Source: an uncultured Phycisphaerales bacterium (lineage in GTDB: Bacteria; Planctomycetota; Phycisphaerae; WQYP01). From it: a stretch of 29,605 nt of DNA. Below the pieces are notes generated by a model. It did no database searches. It was not told the origin of the DNA and was given only the letters and a program-made list of their open reading frames with translations. Positions 1 to 8,717 of this stretch are shown here, piece by piece. How positions within the stretch are numbered: position 1 is the stretch's first letter; the number at the start of each line of letters is the position of its first letter. The position numbers were made by a program, and so were the translations under genes. The stretch covers positions 1 to 29,605 of the forward strand of contig CAIPTQ010000001.1 of the NCBI GenBank assembly GCA_903868035.1. Reading direction: 5' to 3'.

Positions 1-1
1 C

Positions 2-2482
2 GGCATGCTCATGGAAGCCGGCTGGAAATACGCCTCCCTCATGTACAACAGCCCCAAGATTCGCACCGGCCACCTGGTCGTGGCGCTGGTGAAGGAAAAC
101 TCCCTCCGCGGCTACCTCTACGCCGTCAGCCGCGAGTTTGAAAAGATCAAGCCCGATTTGCTCACCGACGACTTCGCCAAGATCGTCGCCAAAAGCCCCG
201 AGGAGGATCTCGTCTCCAAGGAAGGCGACCTCGGCGCCGGCGCCGCCCCCGGCGAAGCCTCCGGTGCCGTCGCCCCCGCCCAGATGGGCAAGCAGGAAGC
301 CCTCAAGAAATACACCGTGGACATGACCGAAAAAGCCCGCAAAGGCGAGATCGACAACATCGTCGGCCGCGACGAGGAAATCCGCCAGATCGTCGATGTC
401 CTCATGCGCCGCCGCCAGAACAACCCCATCCTCACCGGCGAGGCCGGCGTCGGCAAAACCGCCGTCGTCGAAGGTTTCGCCATGCGCATCGCCCGCGGCG
501 ACGTGCCCCCCGCCCTCAAGGATGTCACCCTCCGTTCCCTCGAAATGGGCGTCCTCCAGGCCGGCGCCTCCATGAAGGGCGAATTCGAAAACCGCCTCAA
601 GGCCATCATCGACGAAGTCCAATCCTCCCCCAAGCCCATCATCCTCTTCATCGACGAAGCCCACCAGATGATGGGCGCCGGCGGCGGCGGCGGCACCGGC
701 GACGCCGCCCAACTCCTCAAGCCCGCTCTCGCCCGCGGCACCCTCCGCACCGTCGCCGCCACCACTTGGGATGAATACAAAAAACACATCGAAAAAGACC
801 CCGCCCTCACCCGCCGCTTCCAGAATATCAAAATCGACGAACCCGACGAGAAAAAAGCCATCCTCATGATGCGCGGCACCGCCGCCGCCTTCGAAAAACA
901 CCACAAGGTCCAAATCCTCGACGAGGCCATCGAAGCTTCCGTCAAGCTCGGCGCCCGCTACATCCCCGCCAGCCAGCTCCCCGACAAATCCGTCAAGCTC
1001 ATCGACACCGCCGCCGCCCGCGTCGCCATCTCCCAGCACGCCGTCCCCGCCGAAGTCGATGACTGCCGCAAACGCATCGAAGCCCTCGAAACCGAAATCG
1101 GCATCCTCAACAAGGAAGCCGTCGTCGGCTACGACCACAAGGTCCGCCTCGCCGAAGTCCATGACCTGCTCAAGAAGGAGCAGGAACGCCTCGCCGGCCT
1201 CGAAAAACGCTGGAACGAGGAAAAGGAACTCGTCAACAAAGCCATCGAAATCCGCGGCAAGCTCCGCGCCCAGGCCCTCCCCGTCGATGATCCCAAGGCC
1301 GCCCTGGAAGCCATCGGCGCCCTCAAAACCGACGCCGTCAAAACCGCGACCGCCGCGCCCCTCGCCCTCTCCCCCGCCCTCTCCCCCGAGGAAAACACCC
1401 GCCTCCTCGCCGAACTCGCCGCCCTCCAGGAAACCCTCACCAAGCTCCAGGGCGAAAATCCCCTCATCTTCCCCTGCGTCGACGCCCAGTGCGTCGCCTC
1501 CGTCGTGGCTGACTGGACCGGCATCCCCGTCGGCCGCATGGCCAAGAATGAGCTCGAACAGGTCCTCAAGCTCGCCGACATCCTCGAACGCCGCGTCATC
1601 GGCCAGCGCCACGCCCTTGAGACCATCGCCAAACGCATCCGCACCTCCCGCGCCCGCCTCGACAACCCCCAGCGCCCCATCGGCGTCTTCATGCTCGTCG
1701 GCCCCTCCGGCACCGGCAAGACCGAAACCGCCCTCACCCTCGCCGAGGCCCTCTACGGCGGCGAGCAAAATCTCATCAAGATCAACATGGCCGAATTCCA
1801 GGAAGCCCACACCGTCTCCACCCTCAAAGGCTCCCCTCCCGGCTACGTCGGCTACGGCGAGGGCGGCGTCCTCACCGAGGCCGTCCGCAAGCGCCCCTAT
1901 TCCGTCGTGCTTCTCGACGAGGTCGAAAAGGCCCACCCGGACGTCCACGAAATTTTCTTCGAAGTCTTCGACAAGGGCCACATGGAGGACGCCGAGGGCC
2001 GCGACATCGACTTCAAGAACACCATCATTATCCTCCCGAGCAACACCTCGCAGGAAGTGATCATGAACATGTGCAAGGATCCCGAACTCCTGCCCGATGC
2101 CGAGGCCATGGAAAAGGCCATGCGCCCCCACATGACCAAGGTCTTCCCCGACGCTCTGCTCAACCGCCTCATGGTCGTGCCGTTCTATCCCATCAGCAAG
2201 GAGATGATGCGCCTCATCATCAAGCTCAACCTCTCGCGCGTCGAAAAGCGCGTCCGCGACAACCACAAGCTGCCCTTCACCTACGATGAGTCCGTGCCGG
2301 CGCTCATCGGCGCACGCTGCTCCGAGCTCGAACGCGGCGCCCGCATGGTCGAGGCCCTCATCACCAACACCATGCTTCCGGATATCGGCCAGGAGATGCT
2401 CACCCGCCTGGTCGACAACCGCACCATCGCCCGCGTCCATGTCGGCGTCGCCGATGGCAAGTTTACTTACGCGTACGACTGA
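2..2482 (+). CDS. clpV: T6SS sheath-recycling AAA+ ATPase ClpV/TssH (5' partial)
   Basis: A class-B Clp ATPase of the ClpV type, which extracts and disassembles contracted VipA/VipB (TssB/TssC) sheaths in the cytoplasm so that T6SS tails can be rebuilt. Counting from the first ATG at 5: the second half of the Clp N domain (about 1-60), AAA-1 with Walker A GEAGVGKT (145-152) and Walker B ILFIDE (213-218), a middle coiled-coil region (about 350-500), AAA-2 with Walker A GPSGTGKT (566-573) and Walker B VVLLDE (634-639), then a Clp C-terminal domain. The frame is open to the window edge and the first N-domain repeat is missing, so the true start lies upstream. ClpB is the alternative, but vgrG and a PAAR gene follow directly, and the segment after Walker A-2 (EFQEAHTVSTLKGSPPGY) reads like ClpV. 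Expected to be co-transcribed with vgrG. Confidence 0.93.
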   Translation, partial: GMLMEAGWKYASLMYNSPKIRTGHLVVALVKENSLRGYLYAVSREFEKIKPDLLTDDFAKIVAKSPEEDLVSKEGDLGAGAAPGEASGAVAPAQMGKQEALKKYTVDMTEKARKGEIDNIVGRDEEIRQIVDVLMRRRQNNPILTGEAGVGKTAVVEGFAMRIARGDVPPALKDVTLRSLEMGVLQAGASMKGEFENRLKAIIDEVQSSPKPIILFIDEAHQMMGAGGGGGTGDAAQLLKPALARGTLRTVAATTWDEYKKHIEKDPALTRRFQNIKIDEPDEKKAILMMRGTAAAFEKHHKVQILDEAIEASVKLGARYIPASQLPDKSVKLIDTAAARVAISQHAVPAEVDDCRKRIEALETEIGILNKEAVVGYDHKVRLAEVHDLLKKEQERLAGLEKRWNEEKELVNKAIEIRGKLRAQALPVDDPKAALEAIGALKTDAVKTATAAPLALSPALSPEENTRLLAELAALQETLTKLQGENPLIFPCVDAQCVASVVADWTGIPVGRMAKNELEQVLKLADILERRVIGQRHALETIAKRIRTSRARLDNPQRPIGVFMLVGPSGTGKTETALTLAEALYGGEQNLIKINMAEFQEAHTVSTLKGSPPGYVGYGEGGVLTEAVRKRPYSVVLLDEVEKAHPDVHEIFFEVFDKGHMEDAEGRDIDFKNTIIILPSNTSQEVIMNMCKDPELLPDAEAMEKAMRPHMTKVFPDALLNRLMVVPFYPISKEMMRLIIKLNLSRVEKRVRDNHKLPFTYDESVPALIGARCSELERGARMVEALITNTMLPDIGQEMLTRLVDNRTIARVHVGVADGKFTYAYD

Positions 2483-2490
2483 TTCCTTTC

Positions 2491-2540
2491 GGAGGACCCC
2501 CATGGGCTCTTCATGCACCTATGATTGTCTTGACGCCTGA
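2491..2540 (+). other. SD-preceded 12-codon micro-ORF between clpV and vgrG
   Basis: A strong GGAGG (2491-2495) sits 6 nt before an ATG at 2502 that opens a 12-codon frame (MGSSCTYDCLDA, stop 2538-2540). The real vgrG start has its own AGGAG at 2574-2578. It could be a leader peptide or the remnant of a lost gene. It is too short to judge as coding; only the ribosome-binding site is convincing. Confidence 0.25.
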
Positions 2541-2584
2541 CTTTTGCCCCGCTGTCCCTCGTCTCCGCTGTATAGGAGAATCCC

Positions 2585-4738
2585 ATGTCTGAAGTCATCA
2601 GAACCCAGGCCCACCGCACCATGGAAATCGCCACCCCCCTCGGTGACGACAAACTCATGCTCTTGGGCATGCATGGCACCGAAACCCTCGGTCGCCTCTT
2701 CCACTTTGAAGTCGAACTCATGGCCGAGGCCCCCGTCAATTCCGCCGACATCCTGGGCAAAAACGTCACCATCCGCCTCAATCGCCCCGGCGACAAAATC
2801 CGCTACTTCAACGGCTACATCTCCCGCTTCCTGTTCCTCTCCCTCGATGAATCCAACAAGGACCACAAACGCCTCTACTACTACCGCGCCGTCATGGTCC
2901 CCTGGGCCTGGTTCCTCTCCCGCTTTGCCGATTGCCGCATCTTCCAGAATAAGTCCATCCCCGACATCATCAAGAAAATCTTCAGCGACCACGGCTTCTC
3001 CGATTTTAAGGACCAGCTTACCGGCTCCTATTCCCCCTGGGTCTACTGCGTCCAGTACCGCGAGACCGATTTCAACTTCATCTCCCGCCTCATGGAAAAC
3101 GAGGGCATCTACTACTACTTCGAACATGAGAACGGCAAGCACTACCTCGTCCTCTGCGATGCCCCCTCCGCCCACAAGCCCGCCCCCGATTACGCCGACC
3201 TCCATTTCGACAAGCCCGACACCAAATCCACCCACGACGCCTTCCTCTGGAACTGGACCCTCGGCACGGAGATCACCCCCAACAAGTACGCTCTCACCGA
3301 CTACAACCCCCTCCAGCCCAAGACCGACCTCTCCGCCAACATGAACGTCGAGCACTCCCACGATCCCGACACCTACGAAATCTTCGATTACCCCGGCGGC
3401 TACGACAAGCCCGATAAGGGCCGCCATTACGCCAATACCCGCATCGAGGAGGTCGAGGCCCAGTACATCGTCTGCCACGGCGCCAGTTCCGCCCGCGGCA
3501 TCTTCGCCGGCGCCACCTTCACCCTCCAGGACCACCCCGCCTACGACCCCGAGGAATACCTCCTCACCTCCATCACCTATCAACTGGAAAATGACGACCT
3601 CGGCGGCGGCACCGGCCGCGCCAGCGGCGGCCCCAACTTCCAGGCCCAGGTCACCTGCATCCCCCACAAGTACGAGTTTCGCTCCCAGCGCCTCACCCCC
3701 AAGCCCATCGTCCAGGGGCCCCAGACCGCCGTCGTCGTCGGACCCTCCGGCGAGGAAATCCATTGCAACGACCAGAGCCAGGTCAAGGTGAAATTCTTCT
3801 GGGATCGCGATCCCAAAAAAGATGAAACCTCCTCCTGTTGGATTCGCGTCTCCCAGGCCTGGGCCGGCCTCACCTGGGGCGCCATCAACATCCCCCGCAT
3901 CGGCCAGGAAGTCATCGTCGAATTCCTCGAGGGCGACCCCGACCGCCCCATCATCACCGGCCGCGTCTACAACGGCGTCAATATGCCCCCCTACGCCCTC
4001 CCCACCCACCAGACCATCACCACCTTCAAGTCCAACTCCTCCAAGGGCGGCGGCGGCTTCAACGAGATTCGCTTCGAGGACAAGAAGGGCGAGGAGCAGA
4101 TTTTCGTCCACGGCGAGAAAAACCTCGATATCCGCATCAAGAACGACCGCTTCGAATCCATCGGCAACAACCGCCACCTCGTCGTCGAAAAGGACAAGTT
4201 CGAACACGTCAAGAACAAGCGCCATGAACTCGTCGACGTCGATCATATCGAGGAAATCACCAACGACCGCCACCTCAAGGTCGGCGGCAAGGAGGCCAAG
4301 GAAGTCGTCGGGTCCAAGAGCCTCCGCGTCAAGGGCGACGTGATCGAGGATTTCGTCGCCAATCACTCCGAGGTGGTCCTCAAGGATTACTATCTCAATG
4401 CCGACAACATCGTCATCGAAGGCAACACCAAGGTCACCATCAAGGTCAAGACCAACTCCATCACGATCGACGCCTCGGGGATTTCGGTCGACTGCAAAGA
4501 AAGCGGCGCCACCCTCGAAACCACATCCCAGGGCGATTCCACGCTCAAGTCCTCGATGAATATGAACATCAAGGCCAGCATGAACGCCGCCATCGAAGGC
4601 AGCATGAACGCCGACTTCAAGGCCGGCATGGCCGCCACCCTCAAGGGCGGCGCCACCGTCGAAGTCGCCGGCCCCATGGCCACCCTCAAAGGCGACGCCA
4701 CCACGACCGTCAAGGGCGGCGTGGTGATGATTAACTGA
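2585..4738 (+). CDS. vgrG: Type VI secretion spike protein VgrG/TssI
   Basis: VgrG trimer subunit, the cell-puncturing spike at the tip of the T6SS tail tube, carrying a PAAR tip and effectors. 717 residues. The N-terminal gp27-like part (about 1-375) contains the typical YRETDFNFISRLMENEGIYY stretch. A gp5-like OB fold follows (about 380-480), with CWIRVSQAWAG starting near 417 and the IGQEVIVEFLEGDPDRP strand region. Beyond about 490 is a beta-prism needle rich in short V/I/K repeats, ending in degenerate repeats of the type MNMNIKASMNAAIEGSMN. There is no obvious enzymatic C-terminal extension, so cargo is probably separate. AGGAG at 2574-2578 supports the ATG at 2585. It lies between clpV and a run of small T6SS-associated genes ending in PAAR. 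Confidence 0.95.
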   Translation: MSEVIRTQAHRTMEIATPLGDDKLMLLGMHGTETLGRLFHFEVELMAEAPVNSADILGKNVTIRLNRPGDKIRYFNGYISRFLFLSLDESNKDHKRLYYYRAVMVPWAWFLSRFADCRIFQNKSIPDIIKKIFSDHGFSDFKDQLTGSYSPWVYCVQYRETDFNFISRLMENEGIYYYFEHENGKHYLVLCDAPSAHKPAPDYADLHFDKPDTKSTHDAFLWNWTLGTEITPNKYALTDYNPLQPKTDLSANMNVEHSHDPDTYEIFDYPGGYDKPDKGRHYANTRIEEVEAQYIVCHGASSARGIFAGATFTLQDHPAYDPEEYLLTSITYQLENDDLGGGTGRASGGPNFQAQVTCIPHKYEFRSQRLTPKPIVQGPQTAVVVGPSGEEIHCNDQSQVKVKFFWDRDPKKDETSSCWIRVSQAWAGLTWGAINIPRIGQEVIVEFLEGDPDRPIITGRVYNGVNMPPYALPTHQTITTFKSNSSKGGGGFNEIRFEDKKGEEQIFVHGEKNLDIRIKNDRFESIGNNRHLVVEKDKFEHVKNKRHELVDVDHIEEITNDRHLKVGGKEAKEVVGSKSLRVKGDVIEDFVANHSEVVLKDYYLNADNIVIEGNTKVTIKVKTNSITIDASGISVDCKESGATLETTSQGDSTLKSSMNMNIKASMNAAIEGSMNADFKAGMAATLKGGATVEVAGPMATLKGDATTTVKGGVVMIN

Positions 4739-4761
4739 TTGCTGTTGCAAGGAGCGCTGTC

Positions 4762-4866
4762 ATGCCCGATGACATCTTATCAGAGCCGCGATCGTTAGGG
4801 AGCGACCATTGGAATCCTTCAGAGCCGCGATCGTCAGGGAGCGACCATTGGAATCGATTTTCGTAA
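4762..4866 (+). CDS. 34-codon micro-ORF built from two 13-codon repeats
   Basis: An AAGGAG at 4749-4754 precedes an ATG at 4762, which opens a 34-codon frame to a TAA at 4864. Almost all of it is two copies of a 13-residue unit, SEPRS(L/S)GSDHWN(P/R). The initiation region (GCAAGGAG...GTCATGCCC) closely matches that of the next gene (4883-4906), as if the start had been duplicated or the repeat had inserted just after an original start codon. It may be an untranslated repeat that is open by chance, or a decoy/leader peptide. No function can be assigned. Confidence 0.25.
   Translation: MPDDILSEPRSLGSDHWNPSEPRSSGSDHWNRFS
4781..4855 (+). repeat. Tandem pair of 36-bp REP-like direct repeats
   Basis: Two 36-bp copies (4781-4816 and 4820-4855) differ at one base (T/C in GATCGTTAGGG versus GATCGTCAGGG) and are separated by 3 nt, giving a 39-bp period. 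The core is GAGCCGCGATCGT-AGGGAGCGACC and includes the palindrome CGATCG. From memory, similar GAGCCGCGACCGT-AGGGAGCGG elements are abundant between genes in some planctomycete and verrucomicrobial genomes; this was not checked. Confidence 0.85.
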
Positions 4867-4900
4867 GACGCCGCTAAATGGTGTCGCAAGGAGTGTAGTC

Positions 4901-5320
4901 ATGCCCAGTCCAGGTTCCGGTAGTCCCGGCACTATCGTTTCCCCCGCCGAGCCCGAAAAGGCCCACGACGCCGACACCGCCGATCCCGGTCAGGTCGAGT
5001 CCGTCAAGGCCGGGGAACGCCAGACCAAAACCGGCAAGTACGGCACCCAGCAGGTCACGCCCTTCAAGCCGCCCACTTCCGAGCAGGCCGCCGCCGGGGA
5101 GGACGCCCAGAAAAAAGAGCCGAGCTGGATCGAATTGAAAATGGTCGATGCCGATGGCAATCCCGTCGCCGGCGAGCCTTACGAGGTCACCCTGCCCGAC
5201 GGCTCGGTGGCCTCCGGCACAACCGATGGCAACGGCATGGCCCGGGTCGAGGGCTTCGAGCCCGGCCAGTGTAAAATATCGTTTCCCAATCTCGACAAAT
5301 CCGTCGTGGAAGAAAGTTAA
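4901..5320 (+). CDS. T6SS-associated small protein with C-terminal Ig-like/CarboxypepD-reg-like domain
   Basis: 139 residues. Positions 1-75 are a low-complexity, Pro/Gly/Ala/Lys-rich segment, probably disordered. From about 77 to the end is a compact beta domain: WIELKMVDADGNPVAGEPY, then EVTLPDGS, then TTDGNGMARVEGFEPGQ. That pattern resembles the Ig-like/carboxypeptidase-regulatory segments found in many VgrG- and PAAR-linked proteins. No signal peptide. The AAGGAG at 4886-4891 fixes the start. Its place directly after vgrG and before the LysM-like metallopeptidase suggests an adaptor that docks cargo to the spike; that role is inference. Confidence 0.75.
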   Translation: MPSPGSGSPGTIVSPAEPEKAHDADTADPGQVESVKAGERQTKTGKYGTQQVTPFKPPTSEQAAAGEDAQKKEPSWIELKMVDADGNPVAGEPYEVTLPDGSVASGTTDGNGMARVEGFEPGQCKISFPNLDKSVVEES

Positions 5321-5356
5321 CCCCTGTTGTCCCCCGCGGGACGAGGTGTACGCGAT

Positions 5357-7330
5357 ATGCCAACCACTGTTACAATCAAGGAGCCTGATCCGGGTGAATC
5401 AGTTCCCACGCTGTGTTCACTCGCGATCGACGCAGGTTTTCTCGATTGCGATCCCCTGCGCAATGATCCGGGCAACGCCGGCAAGCCGTTCCTGAACCGC
5501 CAGTTGCAGCCCGGCGACGTCGTCTCGATTCCGGATGTCGATCCCAAGAAACCCTCCAAGCCCGACAAAAAGCAAAACCTCTTCAAAAAGAAAAATGCTC
5601 CGGCCGTGCGCGTGCGCTTCGTCCACGGTACCCAGTTCAAGCCTTTCCTCCAGGATCCCACCACCCAGTTCCTCAACCTCAGCAATTACATTACCGCCAA
5701 TGGCGGACCCAACGGCGACAAAAACTTCCCCACCGTCACCACCTTTGACAAGAATGGCGACGTCGATCTGGACGCCTTCAAGCTTGAAGTCGTCGATCCC
5801 GCCGGACCCGCCGAAGTCGAGGTCAAGCTTGAGGCCCTCAAGCCGGTCTACGATGCCGCCGGCAAGCTCGACCATCATGAGGCCTTCACTGGCGCCGAAG
5901 CGGGCAAACGCTCCGTCACCGTCAAGGCCAAGCTCGTCAAAAGCAAGGTCGGCTATCGTTCGTCCTATCTGCGCCTGGTCGTCGATCCCGAGGATCACGA
6001 CGCCGTGCCCGACCAGACCCTGCTGGTCACCGACCTGGCCGACGGCAACGCCGGCGACAACGACCGGATGGAAATCCTCGATCAGCTCGTCCGCGCATCC
6101 TATGTCCGCCAGAAATGCCCCGGCAATCCCAAGTGTACCGCCGTCAAGGACGTCCCCATCGCCCCCGACAAGCAACGCATCAAATTGTGCATCCATGGCG
6201 TGCGCGCCGCCGTCGGCGGGGGCGCCACCGCCATCGGCGGCGTCACCGAGCAGCACCTCCGCCGCCGCACCATGAAGTGGTTCCGCCGCCTCTATGCCCA
6301 GGTGCAGCTCTCTCCGCAGTTCGTCGATCCCACCATCGAATTCGTCGATCCCCCCAATGACAACATGATCGTCATCGGTGAACAAAATGGGGCCGTCGCC
6401 TCGGGCGTCAACTCCGCCGTCCCCCCCTCCGCCTCCACCATCACCTTCACCCTCGCCACCTCGCCCCCGCGCGCCGCCGCCGATCCCCCCGATCCGGTCG
6501 TCACCGTCAACCTCGGCGGCTCGGTTACGCCGCTGACTCCCGGCGACGTGGGCGCCCGCATCGCGGCCGCCCTGCCCGCCGGCTTCAAGGCCGCCGTCGA
6601 GGTCAATTGCCGCGCCACCAACGCCGCCAATGGCTCCTGCGACATCCTCATCACCCGCGACGACAACAAACGCGTCGTCATCACCAATGAGGTTACCACC
6701 GATACTGGCCTGCTGGCCGCCGGCGCCTTCGCCGTCTGCCGCGTCAATCTCAACCAGGTCAACATCGACACCCCCTTCGCGGCCCTGCTGTGCAACAGCA
6801 TGGATGTCCGCCGCGTCCTTCGCACCGCCCCGGGCTCGGACGGACGGCTCGATTTCTACGTCGTCGGCGGACTCTTCGGCCTCAACTCCGCCGGCGTCTT
6901 CGGCAATGCCGCCCGCGGCCTGGCCATGATCCCGGGCGCCTCGGTGCCCGCCGACTTCCAGCCCAAGGAAACCATGCGCTTCGCCGCCCTCATGGGCAAG
7001 AGCGGCTCCAATGGCCCCGTCATGGATGGCGGCGACCACGATCCTTACTCCTATCCCCATGAGGCCGGACACGTCCTCCACGATGGCTTCCACACCAAGC
7101 CCGGCACCCCCGGCGGCGATACCGAAATGATGACCGGTGACGGCACCTCCGCCGCCAGCGCCGTCGATTCCTCCAAACGCATCTGCGATCTGCCCGTCAA
7201 AGTCATCTACAACTTCTACGATCCCGATCCCAAAGTGCAGAAGAAAACGCCCGGCAAGGACAAAAATGAGGCCCTCAGCGCCGCGGCCCGTATTCTGACC
7301 AATGGCACGTCCTGCTTTGGAGCATGGTAA
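5357..7330 (+). CDS. LysM-like zincin metallopeptidase, candidate T6SS effector
   Basis: 657 residues from the ATG at 5357. A TTG at 5327 would add ten unlikely residues, and GAGG lies at 5343-5346. Residues 1-55 look like a LysM-type module (GESVPTLCSLAIDAGF ... LQPGDVVSIPD), then a Lys-rich linker and beta-rich regions. Near the C terminus is a zincin motif: HEAGH at 568-572, with further histidines at 575 and 579, followed by EMMTGDG (590-596), which could serve as a Met-turn. The spacing HExxHxxxxxxH is not the exact metzincin HExxHxxGxxH. No Sec signal peptide is seen, as expected for T6SS delivery. Downstream of vgrG and upstream of PAAR, it is the best effector candidate here, perhaps acting on periplasmic protein or peptidoglycan peptides. 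An adaptor role with a vestigial active site remains possible. Confidence 0.7.
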   Translation: MPTTVTIKEPDPGESVPTLCSLAIDAGFLDCDPLRNDPGNAGKPFLNRQLQPGDVVSIPDVDPKKPSKPDKKQNLFKKKNAPAVRVRFVHGTQFKPFLQDPTTQFLNLSNYITANGGPNGDKNFPTVTTFDKNGDVDLDAFKLEVVDPAGPAEVEVKLEALKPVYDAAGKLDHHEAFTGAEAGKRSVTVKAKLVKSKVGYRSSYLRLVVDPEDHDAVPDQTLLVTDLADGNAGDNDRMEILDQLVRASYVRQKCPGNPKCTAVKDVPIAPDKQRIKLCIHGVRAAVGGGATAIGGVTEQHLRRRTMKWFRRLYAQVQLSPQFVDPTIEFVDPPNDNMIVIGEQNGAVASGVNSAVPPSASTITFTLATSPPRAAADPPDPVVTVNLGGSVTPLTPGDVGARIAAALPAGFKAAVEVNCRATNAANGSCDILITRDDNKRVVITNEVTTDTGLLAAGAFAVCRVNLNQVNIDTPFAALLCNSMDVRRVLRTAPGSDGRLDFYVVGGLFGLNSAGVFGNAARGLAMIPGASVPADFQPKETMRFAALMGKSGSNGPVMDGGDHDPYSYPHEAGHVLHDGFHTKPGTPGGDTEMMTGDGTSAASAVDSSKRICDLPVKVIYNFYDPDPKVQKKTPGKDKNEALSAAARILTNGTSCFGAW

Positions 7331-7333
7331 AAA

Positions 7334-8267
7334 ATGAAAACGACGCGCATCACCTTCGTCCGTTATTTCCCCGATAAGGCCCAAGCCCTCATCCACGATT
7401 ACATCCTCGGCGGACGTTACGGACCCCCCGCGCGTCCCCCGCGGCATCGCCCCCGAACAGGTCACGCTCTTCCTCACCACCACCATCAAGCGCAACACCG
7501 ACTTCCTCGCCTGGCCCAAAGCCTGGGAGGCCGCCCAGTTTTACGAACTCCCCGCCGCCGCCCGTTACCTCCGCTCCATCTTCGAAAAAAGTGATCCCGG
7601 GGACGGCATCGGCAAACCCACCCTGGCCGTCCGCGCCGCCGCTGACCTCGGCGCCGAGGAAGACGCCAAATGGGCCGCCGATTATTTCGATGCCACCCTC
7701 GTCCCCCGCGCCAATGCCGATACCTTCTCCCTCCTCCTCCAAACCCTGCCCGTGCTCGCCCCCTTTGGCAGCCCCGACAAGCTCGCCACGCGCATCAACG
7801 GCGACGTCCGCTCCAAAGCCCTCTCCAAGGACAAGGGCGAGGACCAGATGCGCGCCTTCCAGATCGCCCAGGCCCTCGAACGCAACGATCTGGCCGGTGG
7901 GCGCCTCGTCTTCGATGCCAAGTCCAAGCTCGCTAAACAGGCCCCCGCCGAGCGCCGCGCCGAACTCGTCCGCATCTATCTGAAACTCTCGGCCATCTCC
8001 GGTGATTACATCGAAACCTGGGCCGGCCGCATGCTCCGCAAGGAGGCCATGGAAATCGACCTTGAACCCGTCTGCCAGGAACTCGGCAAGGCCGTCGATC
8101 AGGTCGTCCGCCAGCGCACGGAGGAAAAATGCGGCTTCAATATCGCCCGGGCCGTGCAGGCGATCATCTATCTCCAGGGCAAACCCGAGGATCGCCATGC
8201 CCAGATGTATGAGCGCGCCAAGGATGCGGCCCAGAATTTCCTCTGGGATGATCCCGATATGATTTGA
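7334..8267 (+). pseudogene. Helical T6SS-cluster protein of unknown function, frameshifted near 7424-7429
   Basis: Translation starts at the ATG at 7334 (MKTTRITFVRYFPDKAQ), 3 nt after the metallopeptidase stop. It reads sensibly to the run of six C at 7424-7429, where the frame degenerates into Pro/Arg/His. The +1 frame continues with plausible protein (PRVPRGIAPEQVTLFLTTT...) through to the stop at 8265-8267. Removing one C restores a single protein of about 310 residues, predominantly helical, ending NFLWDDPDMI. I do not recognise the family. There is no signal peptide or membrane segment. Position suggests a chaperone/adaptor or cognate immunity protein for the metallopeptidase. The shift may be real decay, programmed slippage or a homopolymer sequencing error; conserved-looking sequence on both sides favours a recent or artefactual change. 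Confidence 0.7.
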
Positions 8268-8298
8268 TGGCGGCCTTCGCTGCCAGGATACGTGTGTG

Positions 8299-8691
8299 AT
8301 GACTGCCCTGACTTCAACTACTCCGGCACCGACCGATTCCGCCGCCGCCGCCCAGGCCAAGGCCGACGCCCTCATGAAGGACGACACCCTCGCCCGCGCC
8401 AAGGGCAACACACCTGATCAACTCGCCGCGCGCCAGCGCGTTGCCAGTCTTTTCTGCGACATCCACTTCCCCGCCGAAACGGCCGCTGCCCGCGCCGCCC
8501 GCCTGGCCACTCTCGATTATTCCGCGCCCGTCACCAACCTCAACGGCCGCGCCGTCGATCTGCAAAATCCCCGGGCCAAGGGCCTGCTGGGCCTGGGCCG
8601 CAAACCCGCCTATCTTGTCTCCGCCCGTTTCCCCCCGCAAAAACCCGAAGACCCCATCTACGCCCTGGAGTATTTTCCGGTCAAGGCCTGA
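8299..8691 (+). CDS. Hypothetical protein of the T6SS cluster
   Basis: 130 residues from the ATG at 8299; a GTG directly before it is an alternative start, and AGGA lies at 8285-8288. Residues 1-30 are Thr/Ala/Pro-rich, followed by a helical Ala/Arg-rich stretch and a C-terminal part (LGRKPAYLVSARFPP ... YALEYFPVKA) that looks like beta strands. No signal peptide, membrane segment or catalytic motif is visible and I do not recognise the family. It sits 31 nt after the frameshifted gene and 26 nt before PAAR, so it is probably part of the same operon and cargo module. Confidence 0.6.
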   Translation: MTALTSTTPAPTDSAAAAQAKADALMKDDTLARAKGNTPDQLAARQRVASLFCDIHFPAETAAARAARLATLDYSAPVTNLNGRAVDLQNPRAKGLLGLGRKPAYLVSARFPPQKPEDPIYALEYFPVKA

Positions 8692-8717
8692 CCGCCCTTT
8701 CGCCCAAGGAGGCGCCC

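Noticed and set aside
2519..4750. Long open frame antisense to vgrG (743 codons), rich in Gly/Asp/Val/Ala
   Set aside because: Strong C-ending codon bias of the real gene removes stops on the opposite strand. The antisense product has no domain sense. The same applies to long antisense frames at 5417-7519, 9716-11095, 13408-15348 and 17971-20121.
4781..4855. Two 36-bp direct repeats as a CRISPR remnant
   Set aside because: The gap between copies is only 3 nt, there are no spacers, and no cas genes are nearby.
5327..5356. TTG start for the metallopeptidase at 5327
   Set aside because: The ATG at 5357 has an upstream GAGG and begins a sensible LysM-like N terminus; the ten extra residues look non-coding.
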